A stretch of DNA of 64,000 nt from JAMXLG01 sp963765935 (lineage in GTDB: Bacteria; Vulcanimicrobiota; Vulcanimicrobiia; Vulcanimicrobiales; Vulcanimicrobiaceae). Positions 1 to 8,510 of this stretch are shown one piece after another (position 1 is the stretch's first letter; each line of letters begins with the position of its first letter). The notes below the pieces were generated by a model. It did not search any database. It saw only the letters and a list, made by a program, of their open reading frames with translations, and was not told the DNA's origin. The stretch is from contig CAVXXX010000002.1 in NCBI GenBank assembly GCA_963765935.1, positions 310,001-374,000 on the forward strand. The letters are read 5' to 3'. The position numbers and the translations under genes are program-made.

Positions 1-1579
1 ACGATGCCGGATCGGTCAGTACTGTCGAGCGTGACGGTGCCGGCGCAATTCCCCCGAGAGAAACATAACCGCTCCAGGTGTCGCGCGTCGTCGGTTTCCA
101 GGTCGCGCCAACCGTGCCGAGACCGCTCGAGAGGCCGGCATTTGCGCGATTCCCACCGATCGATTCGGAGAGCGTCAATTTGTCGTTCGAGTAGACGGTG
201 TCCGTGAGTTGAAACGCGTTGTAGTTCGAGTACTGGAAGCTGTTGTAGTAGGGCTCTGCTTGCGATACGAGCGGCGAGGTCGTCGAATCGCTCCACGTTC
301 CGTAGGTTTGCAGCGAAATCGTGTGACGCTCGCGCTCGGGAAGGGTTGCGGTCAGCGTGTAGCCATGGCTCTGATTGTCGGTGGAAAATCCGATCGGCTG
401 CGCGACGCCGTCGACGAAGCGGTTGAGCTGATCGTTGACGTTAAAGAAGGTGCTGGAATAGATCGACGCAACGATGCTCGTTTCACCGACGAGCGCATTG
501 TCTTGTAGCGAGTACATCTGCACGTTGCTGTCGGATGTATTGTCCGGTCCGTAACCGCAAGGAACGGCTTGGGTAACGCGCAGGCAGACGAGGTTCGTCG
601 AGCGATTCGAGCCGAGGAACGTTCCCGTAAGCGTCTGCGAATCGCTGAATTGATACCGCAAACGCCCGAGCTCTCCCGCGATCCCCGAATCGCCGTTGTG
701 CGAATAGTCGAGACCGCTCGCGTCGAGATACGTCATCCCGTCCACGAGACTCGGATATTCGCGATACGTCGCTTGGAGCGCCGTCCCCAGCTTTCCGTAC
801 GATCCCGTCTCACCGAAGGAAGAGTTGTAGCGACCGTTGCTACCGACGCCAAGTTGAAGCGCCGAGCGCCATGTGAGCGTGGGTTGAAGCGTCGAGAATC
901 CAACGCTTCCACCCAGACCACCGATCCCCGGCCCTTGGTGAACCGACGCGCCGCCGAAGAGATCGGTCGCAAACATTCCCAGATTTCCCGCCTGTCCTGG
1001 AGTGTTAAGCGGAATTCCGTCGAGTGTTAGCTGCGTCTGGCTTGGATCGTGGCCTTCAAGGGAGACCGTTTGCGTGGCATCGCTGTCGTCGCCCGATGTC
1101 GACACCGAAACGCCGGAGAGTTTATTGAGCGCGTCTGAGAGATCCGTCGAGAGTTTGCGCTGCGGCGAATTCTCGTTTATCGACGTCGTTGAGACCGACG
1201 CCGTTGACTTTGCGATTACCGAACCGATGATCTTCAGATTCGTCGCAAGCGCCAACGTGACGTTGACCGTAACATCGCGCCCGTTAACGACTTCAAACGG
1301 CTCCGACGTGATCGTCTGGTAACCGCTATGCGCGATGCGCGCGCGGTAGATTCCGTCGGGCACATCGGTGAAGTAGACCTGTCCGTTCTTGCCCGTCAAT
1401 TCGCTAGTCACGACCGGACCGTCGAGCACGACGCGCGCGAGCCCAAGCGGCGTTTTGCCGCTTTCGTCGTTCACGATGATTCGAATCGACCCCGTATCGC
1501 TTTGAGCGCATGCCGCGACCGGGAAGGAAACGAACAGCAGAGCAAGCGCGCTCCACGCAGCAAGCAAACGTCGGACCAT
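1..1579 (-). CDS. TonB-dependent receptor with carboxypeptidase-regulatory-like N-terminal domain (3' end outside window)
   Basis: Reading the minus strand from ATG at 1579 gives about 526 codons that stay open to the window edge, so the C-terminal barrel is missing. The N-terminus is a signal peptide ending near 'VAACAQS'. A small beta-sandwich of the CarboxypepD_reg type follows (about residues 28-105, with 'GLARVVLDGP' and 'DVPDGIYRARI'). Next come a plug domain (about 110-215, with 'LTLDGIPLNTPG' and 'GGLGGSVGFSTL') and the first barrel strands. Such receptors sit in the outer membrane and import large or scarce substrates using TonB energy; the substrate cannot be read here. It lies 56 bases downstream of the histidine kinase on the same strand, so it is probably co-transcribed with that two-component system. 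Confidence 0.85.
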   Translation of the reverse strand, partial: MVRRLLAAWSALALLFVSFPVAACAQSDTGSIRIIVNDESGKTPLGLARVVLDGPVVTSELTGKNGQVYFTDVPDGIYRARIAHSGYQTITSEPFEVVNGRDVTVNVTLALATNLKIIGSVIAKSTASVSTTSINENSPQRKLSTDLSDALNKLSGVSVSTSGDDSDATQTVSLEGHDPSQTQLTLDGIPLNTPGQAGNLGMFATDLFGGASVHQGPGIGGLGGSVGFSTLQPTLTWRSALQLGVGSNGRYNSSFGETGSYGKLGTALQATYREYPSLVDGMTYLDASGLDYSHNGDSGIAGELGRLRYQFSDSQTLTGTFLGSNRSTNLVCLRVTQAVPCGYGPDNTSDSNVQMYSLQDNALVGETSIVASIYSSTFFNVNDQLNRFVDGVAQPIGFSTDNQSHGYTLTATLPERERHTISLQTYGTWSDSTTSPLVSQAEPYYNSFQYSNYNAFQLTDTVYSNDKLTLSESIGGNRANAGLSSGLGTVGATWKPTTRDTWSGYVSLGGIAPAPSRSTVLTDPAS

Positions 1580-1635
1580 CGCGCTGATTCTTGCTAACCT
1601 GGCTGATAAAGCACTGAGGAAATGGGGCGTTTAGA

Positions 1636-3030
1636 TTAAAGCGTGATCACCACGGTCGTTCCGTGGTTCGGAGCGCTCTGGAGTTCGATCGTTCCACCAG
1701 CCCGCTCGACCGCGCGCTTGGCGATCGCGAGGCCTAAGCCGCTCCCCGTGATCGAACCGCGCTGGTCGCCGCGATAGAATCGCTCGAACGCGTGCAGCCG
1801 CTCGGATTCCGTCATGCCCGGCCCCTCGTCGCTGACGCTGATCGTCGTACTACCGTTGGTTCGGTTCGCGCGAAGATGAATCGCTGCCTCGGGTGCGTAC
1901 TTGAGCGCGTTCTCAACCACGTTCCAAAGGGCTTCGCCGATTTCGGCGCGGTCCGCCTCGATCGTGTCGCCTCCCTCGACGCTGTAGTCGATTTGCCGGC
2001 CGTCGTCAATGCGCCGCGCCGCATCGCATTGGTCGCGCAGCAATTGCGCGAGGTCAATCCTCTCCTTGTTCGGCGGAGTCTCCGAGTCGAGTCGTGCGAG
2101 GCGCATAAGGCGATCGATAAGACCGCGCATATGCTCCTTCTCGATCGACATCGTGCCGAGGATCTGTCGAGCGATCGACGGTTCGGCGACCGCGCCGCGC
2201 CGTAGAACATCGATGTATCCGCCGATGACCGTCAGCGGTGTGCGCAATTCGTGGCCGGCATCGGCGACGAACTGACGCATTCGTTCCTCGGTCTGCCGCC
2301 GCTCGTTCATTGCGGCGGCAACGCTCGCGGCGGCGTCGTTATACGCCATCGTCAGTTCGCCGATTTCGTCGCCGCCGGGCGCCATGAACCGCCGCTGCGT
2401 GAAATCACCTTCCGCAAGCGCGCGCAACGAATCGGTGATCTCGCTAACGGGCCGCAGCGCTTGACGCGCGACGAAACGCCCCAGGAACCACGACAGAAGC
2501 ACGGCCGCGATCGCAATGGTGATGACAACGCGCCAATACGGCAGCAAGGAAACGAGCAGCAACGCAATGGACGGTTGGAACGCGACGTATCCCCCGTCAA
2601 CTTCCGTCAAGTCCAGCGGCTCCGCGCCACGACGCGCGCCTTCGATCGGTGCGCCGGGTGGCGGGCCGGGCGGAAACATAATGCGAATGCGCCCTTCGTT
2701 CATCGCTACGACACGATCGAGCAACTTCGGACGAAGCGTCTTGTCGCCGGCGAGAAAGCGGCCTTCGTTATCGAAGACCGCGACGCGAAGACCAATACCG
2801 CTCAATTCATCGACTAATTCGGGCGCCGTCTGTTCGAGCGACTGCCCTTCCATGCGCTTTTGTTCCGTGATAATTCGAGCTTCTTCGTGCTTAGCGATGA
2901 CAATGTCGCCGGTAAAGCGCGTCATCTCCAGCACGAGCGCAACGCCGGAAGCAACAAGCACGAGAAGAATCGTGATGCCGAGCAGGGTCGTATACATCGC
3001 GGAGAGCCGCGATGCGAGCGATTGTTTCAT
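1636..3030 (-). CDS. Sensor histidine kinase (HAMP, HisKA, HATPase_c)
   Basis: 464 residues, the usual length for an OmpR-partner kinase. Two membrane segments (about 14-36 and 163-186) enclose a periplasmic sensor loop of about 125 residues with a Pro/Gly-rich stretch near 120-130. A HAMP linker follows (about 187-240). The H-box 'HELRTPLT' has the phosphorylated His at 260. The ATPase domain carries the N-box ('NVVENALKYAP'), G1 ('DEGPGM') and G2 ('GSGLGLAIAKRAV'). It should sense an envelope signal and phosphorylate the response regulator encoded just upstream, with 6 bases between the two genes. The TonB receptor downstream suggests the signal is nutrient or envelope related; that is inference. 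Confidence 0.93.
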   Translation of the reverse strand: MKQSLASRLSAMYTTLLGITILLVLVASGVALVLEMTRFTGDIVIAKHEEARIITEQKRMEGQSLEQTAPELVDELSGIGLRVAVFDNEGRFLAGDKTLRPKLLDRVVAMNEGRIRIMFPPGPPPGAPIEGARRGAEPLDLTEVDGGYVAFQPSIALLLVSLLPYWRVVITIAIAAVLLSWFLGRFVARQALRPVSEITDSLRALAEGDFTQRRFMAPGGDEIGELTMAYNDAAASVAAAMNERRQTEERMRQFVADAGHELRTPLTVIGGYIDVLRRGAVAEPSIARQILGTMSIEKEHMRGLIDRLMRLARLDSETPPNKERIDLAQLLRDQCDAARRIDDGRQIDYSVEGGDTIEADRAEIGEALWNVVENALKYAPEAAIHLRANRTNGSTTISVSDEGPGMTESERLHAFERFYRGDQRGSITGSGLGLAIAKRAVERAGGTIELQSAPNHGTTVVITL

Positions 3031-3036
3031 CCGATA

Positions 3037-3729
3037 CTAAGACTGCTGCGAGAGGCCGTAGCCGACGCCGCGAACCGTGCGGAGAAACGAACCGCGTTCG
3101 CCCGGACGGTCGATCTTCGCGCGAAGATACGAGATATACGTTTCAACGATGTTTGGTCCGCCCTCAAAGTCGTGCCCCCAAACGATCTCCAGCAAGTGAT
3201 CTTTGCTAAAGACGCGCCGTGGTTCACGCATGAATACTTGGAGCAGGTCGAATTCCCGTTGCGTCAATTCGATGGTGTCTTTACCGCGCCAAACTTCTCG
3301 CGTCTGCGGATTCATCGAGACGTCGCGCCAACGCAACACATGCTCTTCGATCAACTGCGGACGACGCAGTTTCGCCTGGATGCGCGCGATCAATTCCTCG
3401 AACACGAACGGCTTGACGAGATAGTCGTCCGCGCCCGAGGTCAGACTCTGCACCTTGTCTTCCGTTCCACCTTTCGCGGTGAGCATGAGAATCGGCGCTT
3501 GCGTGATCTCCCGCAGCTTCGGCAGCAACGTGATACCGTCGATTTTCGGCATCATGATATCGAGCACGATCACCTCGGGATCGAAGCGACGCACGAGATC
3601 GAGCGCGGCGAAGCCGTCGGCGGCTGTCTGGACGTCGTATCCTTCGCGAGAGAGTCCCAGCTCAAGCATTTCACGGACCATGCGGTCGTCATCGATGACG
3701 GCCACGCGGGAATTTACCATGGTGAACAT
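3037..3729 (-). CDS. OmpR/PhoB-family response regulator
   Basis: 230 residues. The receiver domain has the acidic pocket 'VIDDD' (about 11-15), the phospho-acceptor Asp57 in 'VLDIMMPK' and the conserved Lys in 'LVKPF'. The C-terminal winged helix (about 135-228) ends with the typical 'RTVRGVGYGL'. It is the transcriptional partner of the kinase that follows 6 bases downstream. The start could be ATG at 3729 or the internal ATG at 3720 ('MVNSRVAVIDDD'). A TAGTAT hexamer lies eight bases before 3729 and no Shine-Dalgarno is visible, so the message may be nearly leaderless. Likely targets include the receptor gene in the same unit. Confidence 0.93.
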   Translation of the reverse strand: MFTMVNSRVAVIDDDRMVREMLELGLSREGYDVQTAADGFAALDLVRRFDPEVIVLDIMMPKIDGITLLPKLREITQAPILMLTAKGGTEDKVQSLTSGADDYLVKPFVFEELIARIQAKLRRPQLIEEHVLRWRDVSMNPQTREVWRGKDTIELTQREFDLLQVFMREPRRVFSKDHLLEIVWGHDFEGGPNIVETYISYLRAKIDRPGERGSFLRTVRGVGYGLSQQS

Positions 3730-3737
3730 CTACACCG

Positions 3738-3743
3738 ATACTA
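3738..3743 (-). promoter_or_regulatory. Putative -10 element (TAGTAT) of the two-component operon
   Basis: On the minus strand TAGTAT ends eight bases before the ATG at 3729. No purine-rich ribosome binding site lies between. That spacing puts the transcription start within one or two bases of the start codon. I see no good -35 at 17 bases, so a regulator may be needed. Confidence 0.35.
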
Positions 3744-3786
3744 GGGCGGCTCCCCTTGGAGGCGGCTGAGGCGCCTCGCTGCGACT

Positions 3787-4242
3787 CTATGCAGCGCGTA
3801 GCGGCGAGGGCCAGCGCGAGTACGTTTGCCCGGAAATCAACGCAGCTTGACGGATTGAGTCCAGCGAATGCGAGACAAGCGTCACGCCGTCGCGAATCGC
3901 GCGGGCGCTCATCATGTCGTCGATCAGCCACTGCGCGAACACGTGCACCTCGTCCGTACCGGAGGCCTGTCCGAGTGCGACCAGCACGTCGGCGAGCGTG
4001 CACTCAGCTCGAGCCAACAGCGGCGCCACGAGGTCGTGCTGAACGCGCCGCGCGTTCCATCCCGCCGCCACGACGACCACCTTTGTCAGCTCGCCCTTGC
4101 CCGACGATTCAAAGTCGACCAGTGCCGCGCGGACGGTTGGAGCGAGAAGCGGATCGACCTGCATGTGGAGCGTGGCGCCCGCGATCGTTGCCGAGGGTCC
4201 GGCGGTAAGAACCGCGCCTGCACCGATGACGTAGTCGTTCAT
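3787..4242 (-). CDS. Hypothetical protein, 151 aa
   Basis: I do not recognise this protein. It is soluble, with no signal peptide or membrane segment. A glycine/alanine-rich start ('VIGAGAVLTAG') leads into beta-strand-like stretches ('ATLHMQVDP', 'LTKVVVVAAGW'). The second half is helical with the acidic run 'QWLIDDMMSARAIRDG'. The frame is supported by ordinary amino-acid composition, whereas the overlapping opposite-strand frames are Arg-rich. It lies between the HD-GYP terminator and the two-component operon and probably has its own promoter. A TGCCA-N6-TGGCA palindrome lies 22 bases upstream of the start, so it may share a regulator with the genes near 16.1 and 46.2 kb. Confidence 0.55.
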   Translation of the reverse strand: MNDYVIGAGAVLTAGPSATIAGATLHMQVDPLLAPTVRAALVDFESSGKGELTKVVVVAAGWNARRVQHDLVAPLLARAECTLADVLVALGQASGTDEVHVFAQWLIDDMMSARAIRDGVTLVSHSLDSIRQAALISGQTYSRWPSPLRAA

Positions 4243-4264
4243 GACCCGAGTGTGACACGTCAGG

Positions 4265-4282
4265 GTGCCAACTGCATGGCAT
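4265..4282. promoter_or_regulatory. Palindromic operator-like site, GTGCCA-N6-TGGCAT
   Basis: Six-base arms (5 of 6 perfect; inner TGCCA/TGGCA exact) flank the spacer ACTGCA, 22 bases upstream of the minus-strand start at 4242. The same layout recurs at 16142-16159 and 46128-46145, each time close to a gene start. This suggests a binding site for one dimeric repressor. Confidence 0.45.
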
Positions 4283-4315
4283 AAAATTAAAGAGGCGCCG
4301 TAGCACGGCGCCTCT
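4283..4315 (-). terminator. Rho-independent terminator after the HD-GYP gene
   Basis: A perfect 10-bp stem (4291-4300 with 4306-4315, AGAGGCGCCG/CGGCGCCTCT) and a 5-base loop are followed on the minus strand by TTTAATTTTAT. A second hairpin (4337-4349 with 4357-4369) overlaps the stop codon of the HD-GYP gene, giving two tandem stem-loops. Confidence 0.85.
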
Positions 4316-4354
4316 GCCCACCACCCGATAGCGGGGCTTTCCTCGGCGTGGACG

Positions 4355-5341
4355 CTACGCCGAGGAAAGATGCGTCTCTTTGTGCGAGACCATGGCCGTG
4401 CGACGGCGGAACATGCCGATCATCGCATCGACCACCTCGGGATCCCATTGGGAACCGCGACCTTCTTCTAAAATTTGGAGCGCCTGACGCGGAGCAATCG
4501 GACGCCGGTACGGCCGTTCGCTGATCATCGCGTGGAACGCGTCGGCGACCGCAACGATCCGTGCCTCGAGCGGGATGCTCGTGCCGGCAAGCCCATCCGG
4601 ATACCCGCCACCGTCATATCGTTCGTGATGCGCGCGGACGACGATCGAGCAGCGCTGGAGCGACGGAATTTGATTGAGGATGCGTGACCCCGACGCGGCG
4701 TGATCTCGCATCACATCCCACTCGCTCGCGGTAAGCGGCCCGGCCTTCAGCAGAACCGTATCCGGGGTCGAAATCTTTCCGATGTCGTGCAGCAACGCGC
4801 AGAGCTCGACGAACTCCGTCGTCTCGGCGTCGCATCCCATCGCGGTTGCCAGCCGCCGTGCCCATTCCGCGGTCGCCTTTGAATGGCAGCATGTGCCATA
4901 GTCGCGCTCGGAGAGCATCGCAAGGAGGGCGTCGGTCGTCTCCATGCCCACGGGCTGATCGTCGTCAGCATCGTCAAGATCGAGCGTCGTGCGCTCGATT
5001 TCGCGCGTGAGAACATCGAGGAATGCCAAAAGCCGCCGCTGATCGGCGTCATAGGTAATCGCCGCCGTAGAGAGCGCATGCGTCGCCGCAATCGCGAGGT
5101 CCATCACTCCGGCTCGTCCGTACTTGGGCGTCTCGCGCTCCGCCCAAGTGACGAGCCCTACCGGCTTCGCGAGCGTCAGTGAAAGACACAGGCGATCCAG
5201 CAAAACTTCGAGTGATTTCTCGACCTCAGGCTCGCCAGCGGTCGCTGCCAACGTTAACTGGCGCACCGCGTTACCGGCGAGCGTAGAAATTTCCTGACCG
5301 AGCGACGCCCCGAGGGCTGTCAAAGTGCGCACCGCAGGCAT
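4355..5341 (-). CDS. HD-GYP domain cyclic-di-GMP phosphodiesterase
   Basis: 328 residues from ATG 5341. The C-terminal half is an HD-GYP domain: metal-binding 'LLHDIGKI' (HD at 185-186), 'VRAHHERYDGGGYPDG' with GYP at 246-248, and 'VADAFHAM'. HD-GYP enzymes hydrolyse cyclic-di-GMP to pGpG or GMP. The N-terminal 130 residues are helical and unassigned, probably a sensory region. The frame is open further to a TTG at 5488, but the extra 49 residues are Arg-rich, lack a ribosome site and overlap a better peptide ORF in another frame. I therefore prefer 5341. Two hairpins follow the stop. Confidence 0.88.
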   Translation of the reverse strand: MPAVRTLTALGASLGQEISTLAGNAVRQLTLAATAGEPEVEKSLEVLLDRLCLSLTLAKPVGLVTWAERETPKYGRAGVMDLAIAATHALSTAAITYDADQRRLLAFLDVLTREIERTTLDLDDADDDQPVGMETTDALLAMLSERDYGTCCHSKATAEWARRLATAMGCDAETTEFVELCALLHDIGKISTPDTVLLKAGPLTASEWDVMRDHAASGSRILNQIPSLQRCSIVVRAHHERYDGGGYPDGLAGTSIPLEARIVAVADAFHAMISERPYRRPIAPRQALQILEEGRGSQWDPEVVDAMIGMFRRRTAMVSHKETHLSSA

Positions 5342-5367
5342 GGATTGGCGATGTACTCGGAGACGAT

Positions 5368-5451
5368 CTAACCGTTCAGCGGTCCGGGCATGTCGCAGCA
5401 CGCGTGAATTGCGCCTGCGATTACGGCTGCGACAACGAGGGCAGTCAACAT
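5368..5451 (-). CDS. Putative 27-aa hydrophobic peptide upstream of HD-GYP gene
   Basis: ATG at 5451 starts a 27-residue ORF reading MLTALVVAAVIAGAIHACCD and ending PGPLNG. An AGAGG ribosome-binding motif lies about 10 bases upstream, better than anything before the HD-GYP gene itself. The product is a signal-peptide-like or single membrane helix followed by two cysteines and a short polar tail. The stop is 26 bases before the HD-GYP start, so the two are probably translated from one message. Function unknown: a leader peptide, membrane microprotein or exported signal are all possible. Compare the similar peptide at 19254-19325, also upstream of a c-di-GMP phosphodiesterase gene. Confidence 0.45.
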   Translation of the reverse strand: MLTALVVAAVIAGAIHACCDMPGPLNG

Positions 5452-5550
5452 GAAAAGGGGTCCTCTCGGAAAGAGTGGTCTTTCCCAAAGAGTACCTGCC
5501 CGTCAGCAGGCCGTCTCTACTGAAATTTAAGTAGAACCGTTTCTCGCAAC

Positions 5551-8169
5551 TTACAAGAGGCCCATACGGCGGGCAGTAGCGATCGCCTCCGATCGCCCAT
5601 GCCCCCCAAACTTTCTGATGATGTTCTGAATGTGTGTTTGAACCGTCAGGACGGACCGGCCTATTTCGGCAGCGACTTCCTTTGGGGTGCGTCCATCGGC
5701 GAGGGCGCGAAGGATGGCGAGTTCCGATGGCGTCAGTGCGACGGAGTCTTCTGGGACGCGTTTCCGGCTCATTGCGCTATGCGCCAGCAACAGGTACCGG
5801 CTGTACCCGCCAAAGCCAAAACTCGAAACCGCGTCGTGGATCTCCTGAATCTCCGTTACCTCATGTGCCGGATTAATCCCCGACTGCAATAGTTCCGCCA
5901 CACCGGCGGCAAACGCGCGAACCGCTTCCTTCTCCGATCGCACCCGGCGCAACAGTTTTCCGGCAGCAGTATGCCGTCCACTCAAGACCTCGGCTAGCGC
6001 AACGAATAACAGCGCGAAATCAAAGAGTATCGCTTTTCCGTCGGCGTTCGCATCGAGTTCCGCCAGTGCCGACGCGACCGCATCTGCGCTCGCCTTGGCC
6101 TGGCCGTCGAGCGCGAGGCACAATGCAAACACGGCTTCGATGAATACTCGATCGGGTGCGAAGTATTGTCTGCCGCGAATCGTCCCGAACATGCGGTGCG
6201 CGTCGGCGAATTGCTCGGCCCAGGCGCGCCGGTGCGCTTGGCTGGAAACGATAAAGTTTCCGATCGATGCGTCGCCTTTATTCAGCTCGGACAGCTGCTT
6301 CTCGATGGAGATTGCGCGCTCGGCGTTTCCACGGCGTGTCTCGATACTCAGAATGCCGAGTAACGAATGCTGAAGTCCTAAATAGTCGCCGGCTCGCGTC
6401 GCGGCCGCGGACGCTTGCTGTTCGCACCACAAACTCAGAGCGGTGTCGTTTTCCGCCATCAGCGCCTGGATCGCAAGCGAGTGGTATGCGCGGCATGCAA
6501 TTCCCCATTCACCTTCGCGGGCGGCGACGTCAGCGGCGCGCGTGAGTAATTCACGGCTCTTTGCGAGCTGGGAATCAAACATCGCGACGTTCCCGAGCCG
6601 AAGTAGAACGCGCGCAAGTATCCCTTCGTCGGCGACCTCATCGATTGAGGCATCGATCTTGCCGGCGAGCGCCCGGGCATCTTCCAGCCGGTGGTAACTC
6701 GCGTACAAATTGGCAAGATACGACGTGATATCTAACCGCTGCTTGGGATTGAGCTCGTGTGTAGCGAGAAATTGCTCCAGCGGCTCGATCGGATCTTTGC
6801 CTCGATTCGATTGGTGAATCGCCAACCGAAGCAAAAATTCGGCCCGCTTTTCAAGCGTCAGTTCTCCGCGAAGCGCGCGGCTTAAAAGCCGCTCACCCTC
6901 ATCGAGACGACCGCGCATGATCGCGATCAAACCGGAGAGACCATCGAGCGTGGAGCGGCGCTCCTGAGCCGCAGAAGAAGCGAATTCCAGCGCCGCCGAG
7001 ACCTCATCGGAGAAGCCCTGCGAGATCAGCACAATCCCGTGCTCCTCGAGGATGCGAATGACGTCGTCGTACGAAGCTGCCCAAACGTAGAGTCGCAGTG
7101 CATCAACCGGGCGTTGAGCCGTCTCGAGAACGCCGCCGACGCGCCGGCCGAGCGCGCGCGCTGCTTCGCTTCCACGAAATTGAAGTTGATGCAGCACGAA
7201 GTCGGCAAAGAGATCGTGCATGCGGAATGTGCCGTTGCTGTGCTCTTGCAAAAACGCGACGCGCTGGCGCAAGTTCTCCAACATCGGCGCTGCATTATCG
7301 AATCCGGCGCGAACGAGTAGATCGATATCGATCTCGCGCAAGAGCGCGGCCGTCTCCACGAATTCTCGTTCCGAATCGCTGAGGGTCGCGTACACTTGCT
7401 CCGCCAAATAGCGGTAGACCATTTCGCGCGTCATCGATGAAACGTTGCGTAGATCGACGGAGCGTGTCGACGAGCGTAGCGCGAAACTCATCGCAGTCGC
7501 CCAGCCGTCCGTCAAATTCAAGAGTTCGTAGAGTTCTTCGTCACGAACGGCGAGGCGGAACGCGCGGGCGGCATCACGTGCTTCTTCTACCGAGAACTTG
7601 AGATCGTGCTCGTCGATCGCGAGGTCGCTATCGCCGTACGCAAGCCACGTGCCGATCGGGAGTCCGAGTGTCGAGCGCGACGCGATGATCCACTGCACGC
7701 GGCCTTTCGTTCGATCGATCAGCGACGAGAGGAATCGCGTTACTTCACGATCGTCTTGAGCGACGTGCAAATCATCGATGGCAATGATGCCGCGATACGA
7801 CTTGAGATGCGAATGCATCCACAGCGCGAGGTCCGTGCCGGGCGATCCCGAGGCGGCATTCTTTTCGTAGGCGCCGGCAAGGGTTGTTCGCGCATCGGGG
7901 GCGACATCGGCTAACGCGCCGGCGAAGCCGCGAAGAAATCCGAGGAGTCCCGCATTATCGGGGTGGATGTCGAAGCGCACGGACGCGCCGTCCACGCCGT
8001 CGAGATATTGGCGCAGCGCGACGGACTTGCCGTATCCGGCGGGCGCGATGATGAGCACGACGCGCTGCATCGCAGCGGACGCGATGCGTTCAAGCACGCG
8101 ACGCCGGGGGATCGGCACGAAGACCCCGCCGGTTTCGATACTACCGTCGGGGCGAACCGGTCGGATCAT
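5551..8169 (-). CDS. MalT-type STAND ATPase transcriptional regulator with C-terminal LuxR HTH
   Basis: 872 residues, close to the size of MalT. The N-terminal NTPase has Walker A 'APAGYGKS' (42-49) and Walker B 'GIIAIDDLHVAQDD'. A winged-helix/AAA lid region follows, then a long helical TPR-like superhelix (about 350-790). The C-terminal LuxR helix-turn-helix (about 805-870) includes 'LTPSELAILRALADGRTPK'. These regulators bind ATP and an inducer, oligomerise and activate target promoters. It is the last gene of the five-gene minus-strand operon that begins with another STAND regulator; 6 bases separate it from the ABM gene. Its inducer is unknown. Confidence 0.9.
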   Translation of the reverse strand: MIRPVRPDGSIETGGVFVPIPRRRVLERIASAAMQRVVLIIAPAGYGKSVALRQYLDGVDGASVRFDIHPDNAGLLGFLRGFAGALADVAPDARTTLAGAYEKNAASGSPGTDLALWMHSHLKSYRGIIAIDDLHVAQDDREVTRFLSSLIDRTKGRVQWIIASRSTLGLPIGTWLAYGDSDLAIDEHDLKFSVEEARDAARAFRLAVRDEELYELLNLTDGWATAMSFALRSSTRSVDLRNVSSMTREMVYRYLAEQVYATLSDSEREFVETAALLREIDIDLLVRAGFDNAAPMLENLRQRVAFLQEHSNGTFRMHDLFADFVLHQLQFRGSEAARALGRRVGGVLETAQRPVDALRLYVWAASYDDVIRILEEHGIVLISQGFSDEVSAALEFASSAAQERRSTLDGLSGLIAIMRGRLDEGERLLSRALRGELTLEKRAEFLLRLAIHQSNRGKDPIEPLEQFLATHELNPKQRLDITSYLANLYASYHRLEDARALAGKIDASIDEVADEGILARVLLRLGNVAMFDSQLAKSRELLTRAADVAAREGEWGIACRAYHSLAIQALMAENDTALSLWCEQQASAAATRAGDYLGLQHSLLGILSIETRRGNAERAISIEKQLSELNKGDASIGNFIVSSQAHRRAWAEQFADAHRMFGTIRGRQYFAPDRVFIEAVFALCLALDGQAKASADAVASALAELDANADGKAILFDFALLFVALAEVLSGRHTAAGKLLRRVRSEKEAVRAFAAGVAELLQSGINPAHEVTEIQEIHDAVSSFGFGGYSRYLLLAHSAMSRKRVPEDSVALTPSELAILRALADGRTPKEVAAEIGRSVLTVQTHIQNIIRKFGGHGRSEAIATARRMGLL

Positions 8170-8175
8170 CGGGTC

Positions 8176-8508
8176 CTACGTGATGCGACCCAAGGCGGAT
8201 CGATACTCATCCTCTCCCTCATAGTAACCGATCAGGTGCTCTTCGAGGTAGAGCAGGCGAAGGTCCCGATCCAGCCGGGCGTACGCCTCTGCCTCCTCGG
8301 CGCGAAACGCCTCCCAATGCGCCCGAGACTCCCAAACGTCGACCGAAATATACACGTCGGCTTCATTCTTGTGCCGGAAAAGGCGCGTTCGCCGGAAGCC
8401 GGCGTGCTTGCCGAAAAGCCGGCTCCAAGGACCGGCTGGTCCGTAGGCATGTTCGAAGGCCCGGGCCTGCGACGGGTGCACGCGATACCGGTAGAAGACC
8501 TCGATCAT
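8176..8508 (-). CDS. Antibiotic-biosynthesis-monooxygenase (ABM) domain protein
   Basis: 110 residues with the ferredoxin-like ABM pattern: 'EVFYRYRVHP' strand, 'FEHAYGPAGPW' helix, 'RTRLFRHK', then 'DVYISVDVWESRAHWEAF' and a terminal helix. The family includes small dimeric oxygenases and haem-degrading enzymes, but many members have no known activity and the fold alone does not give a substrate. The gene starts 2 bases after the stop of the propeller gene and ends 6 bases before the STAND-LuxR gene, so it is certainly part of that operon. Confidence 0.75.
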   Translation of the reverse strand: MIEVFYRYRVHPSQARAFEHAYGPAGPWSRLFGKHAGFRRTRLFRHKNEADVYISVDVWESRAHWEAFRAEEAEAYARLDRDLRLLYLEEHLIGYYEGEDEYRSALGRIT

Positions 8509-8510
8509 GC

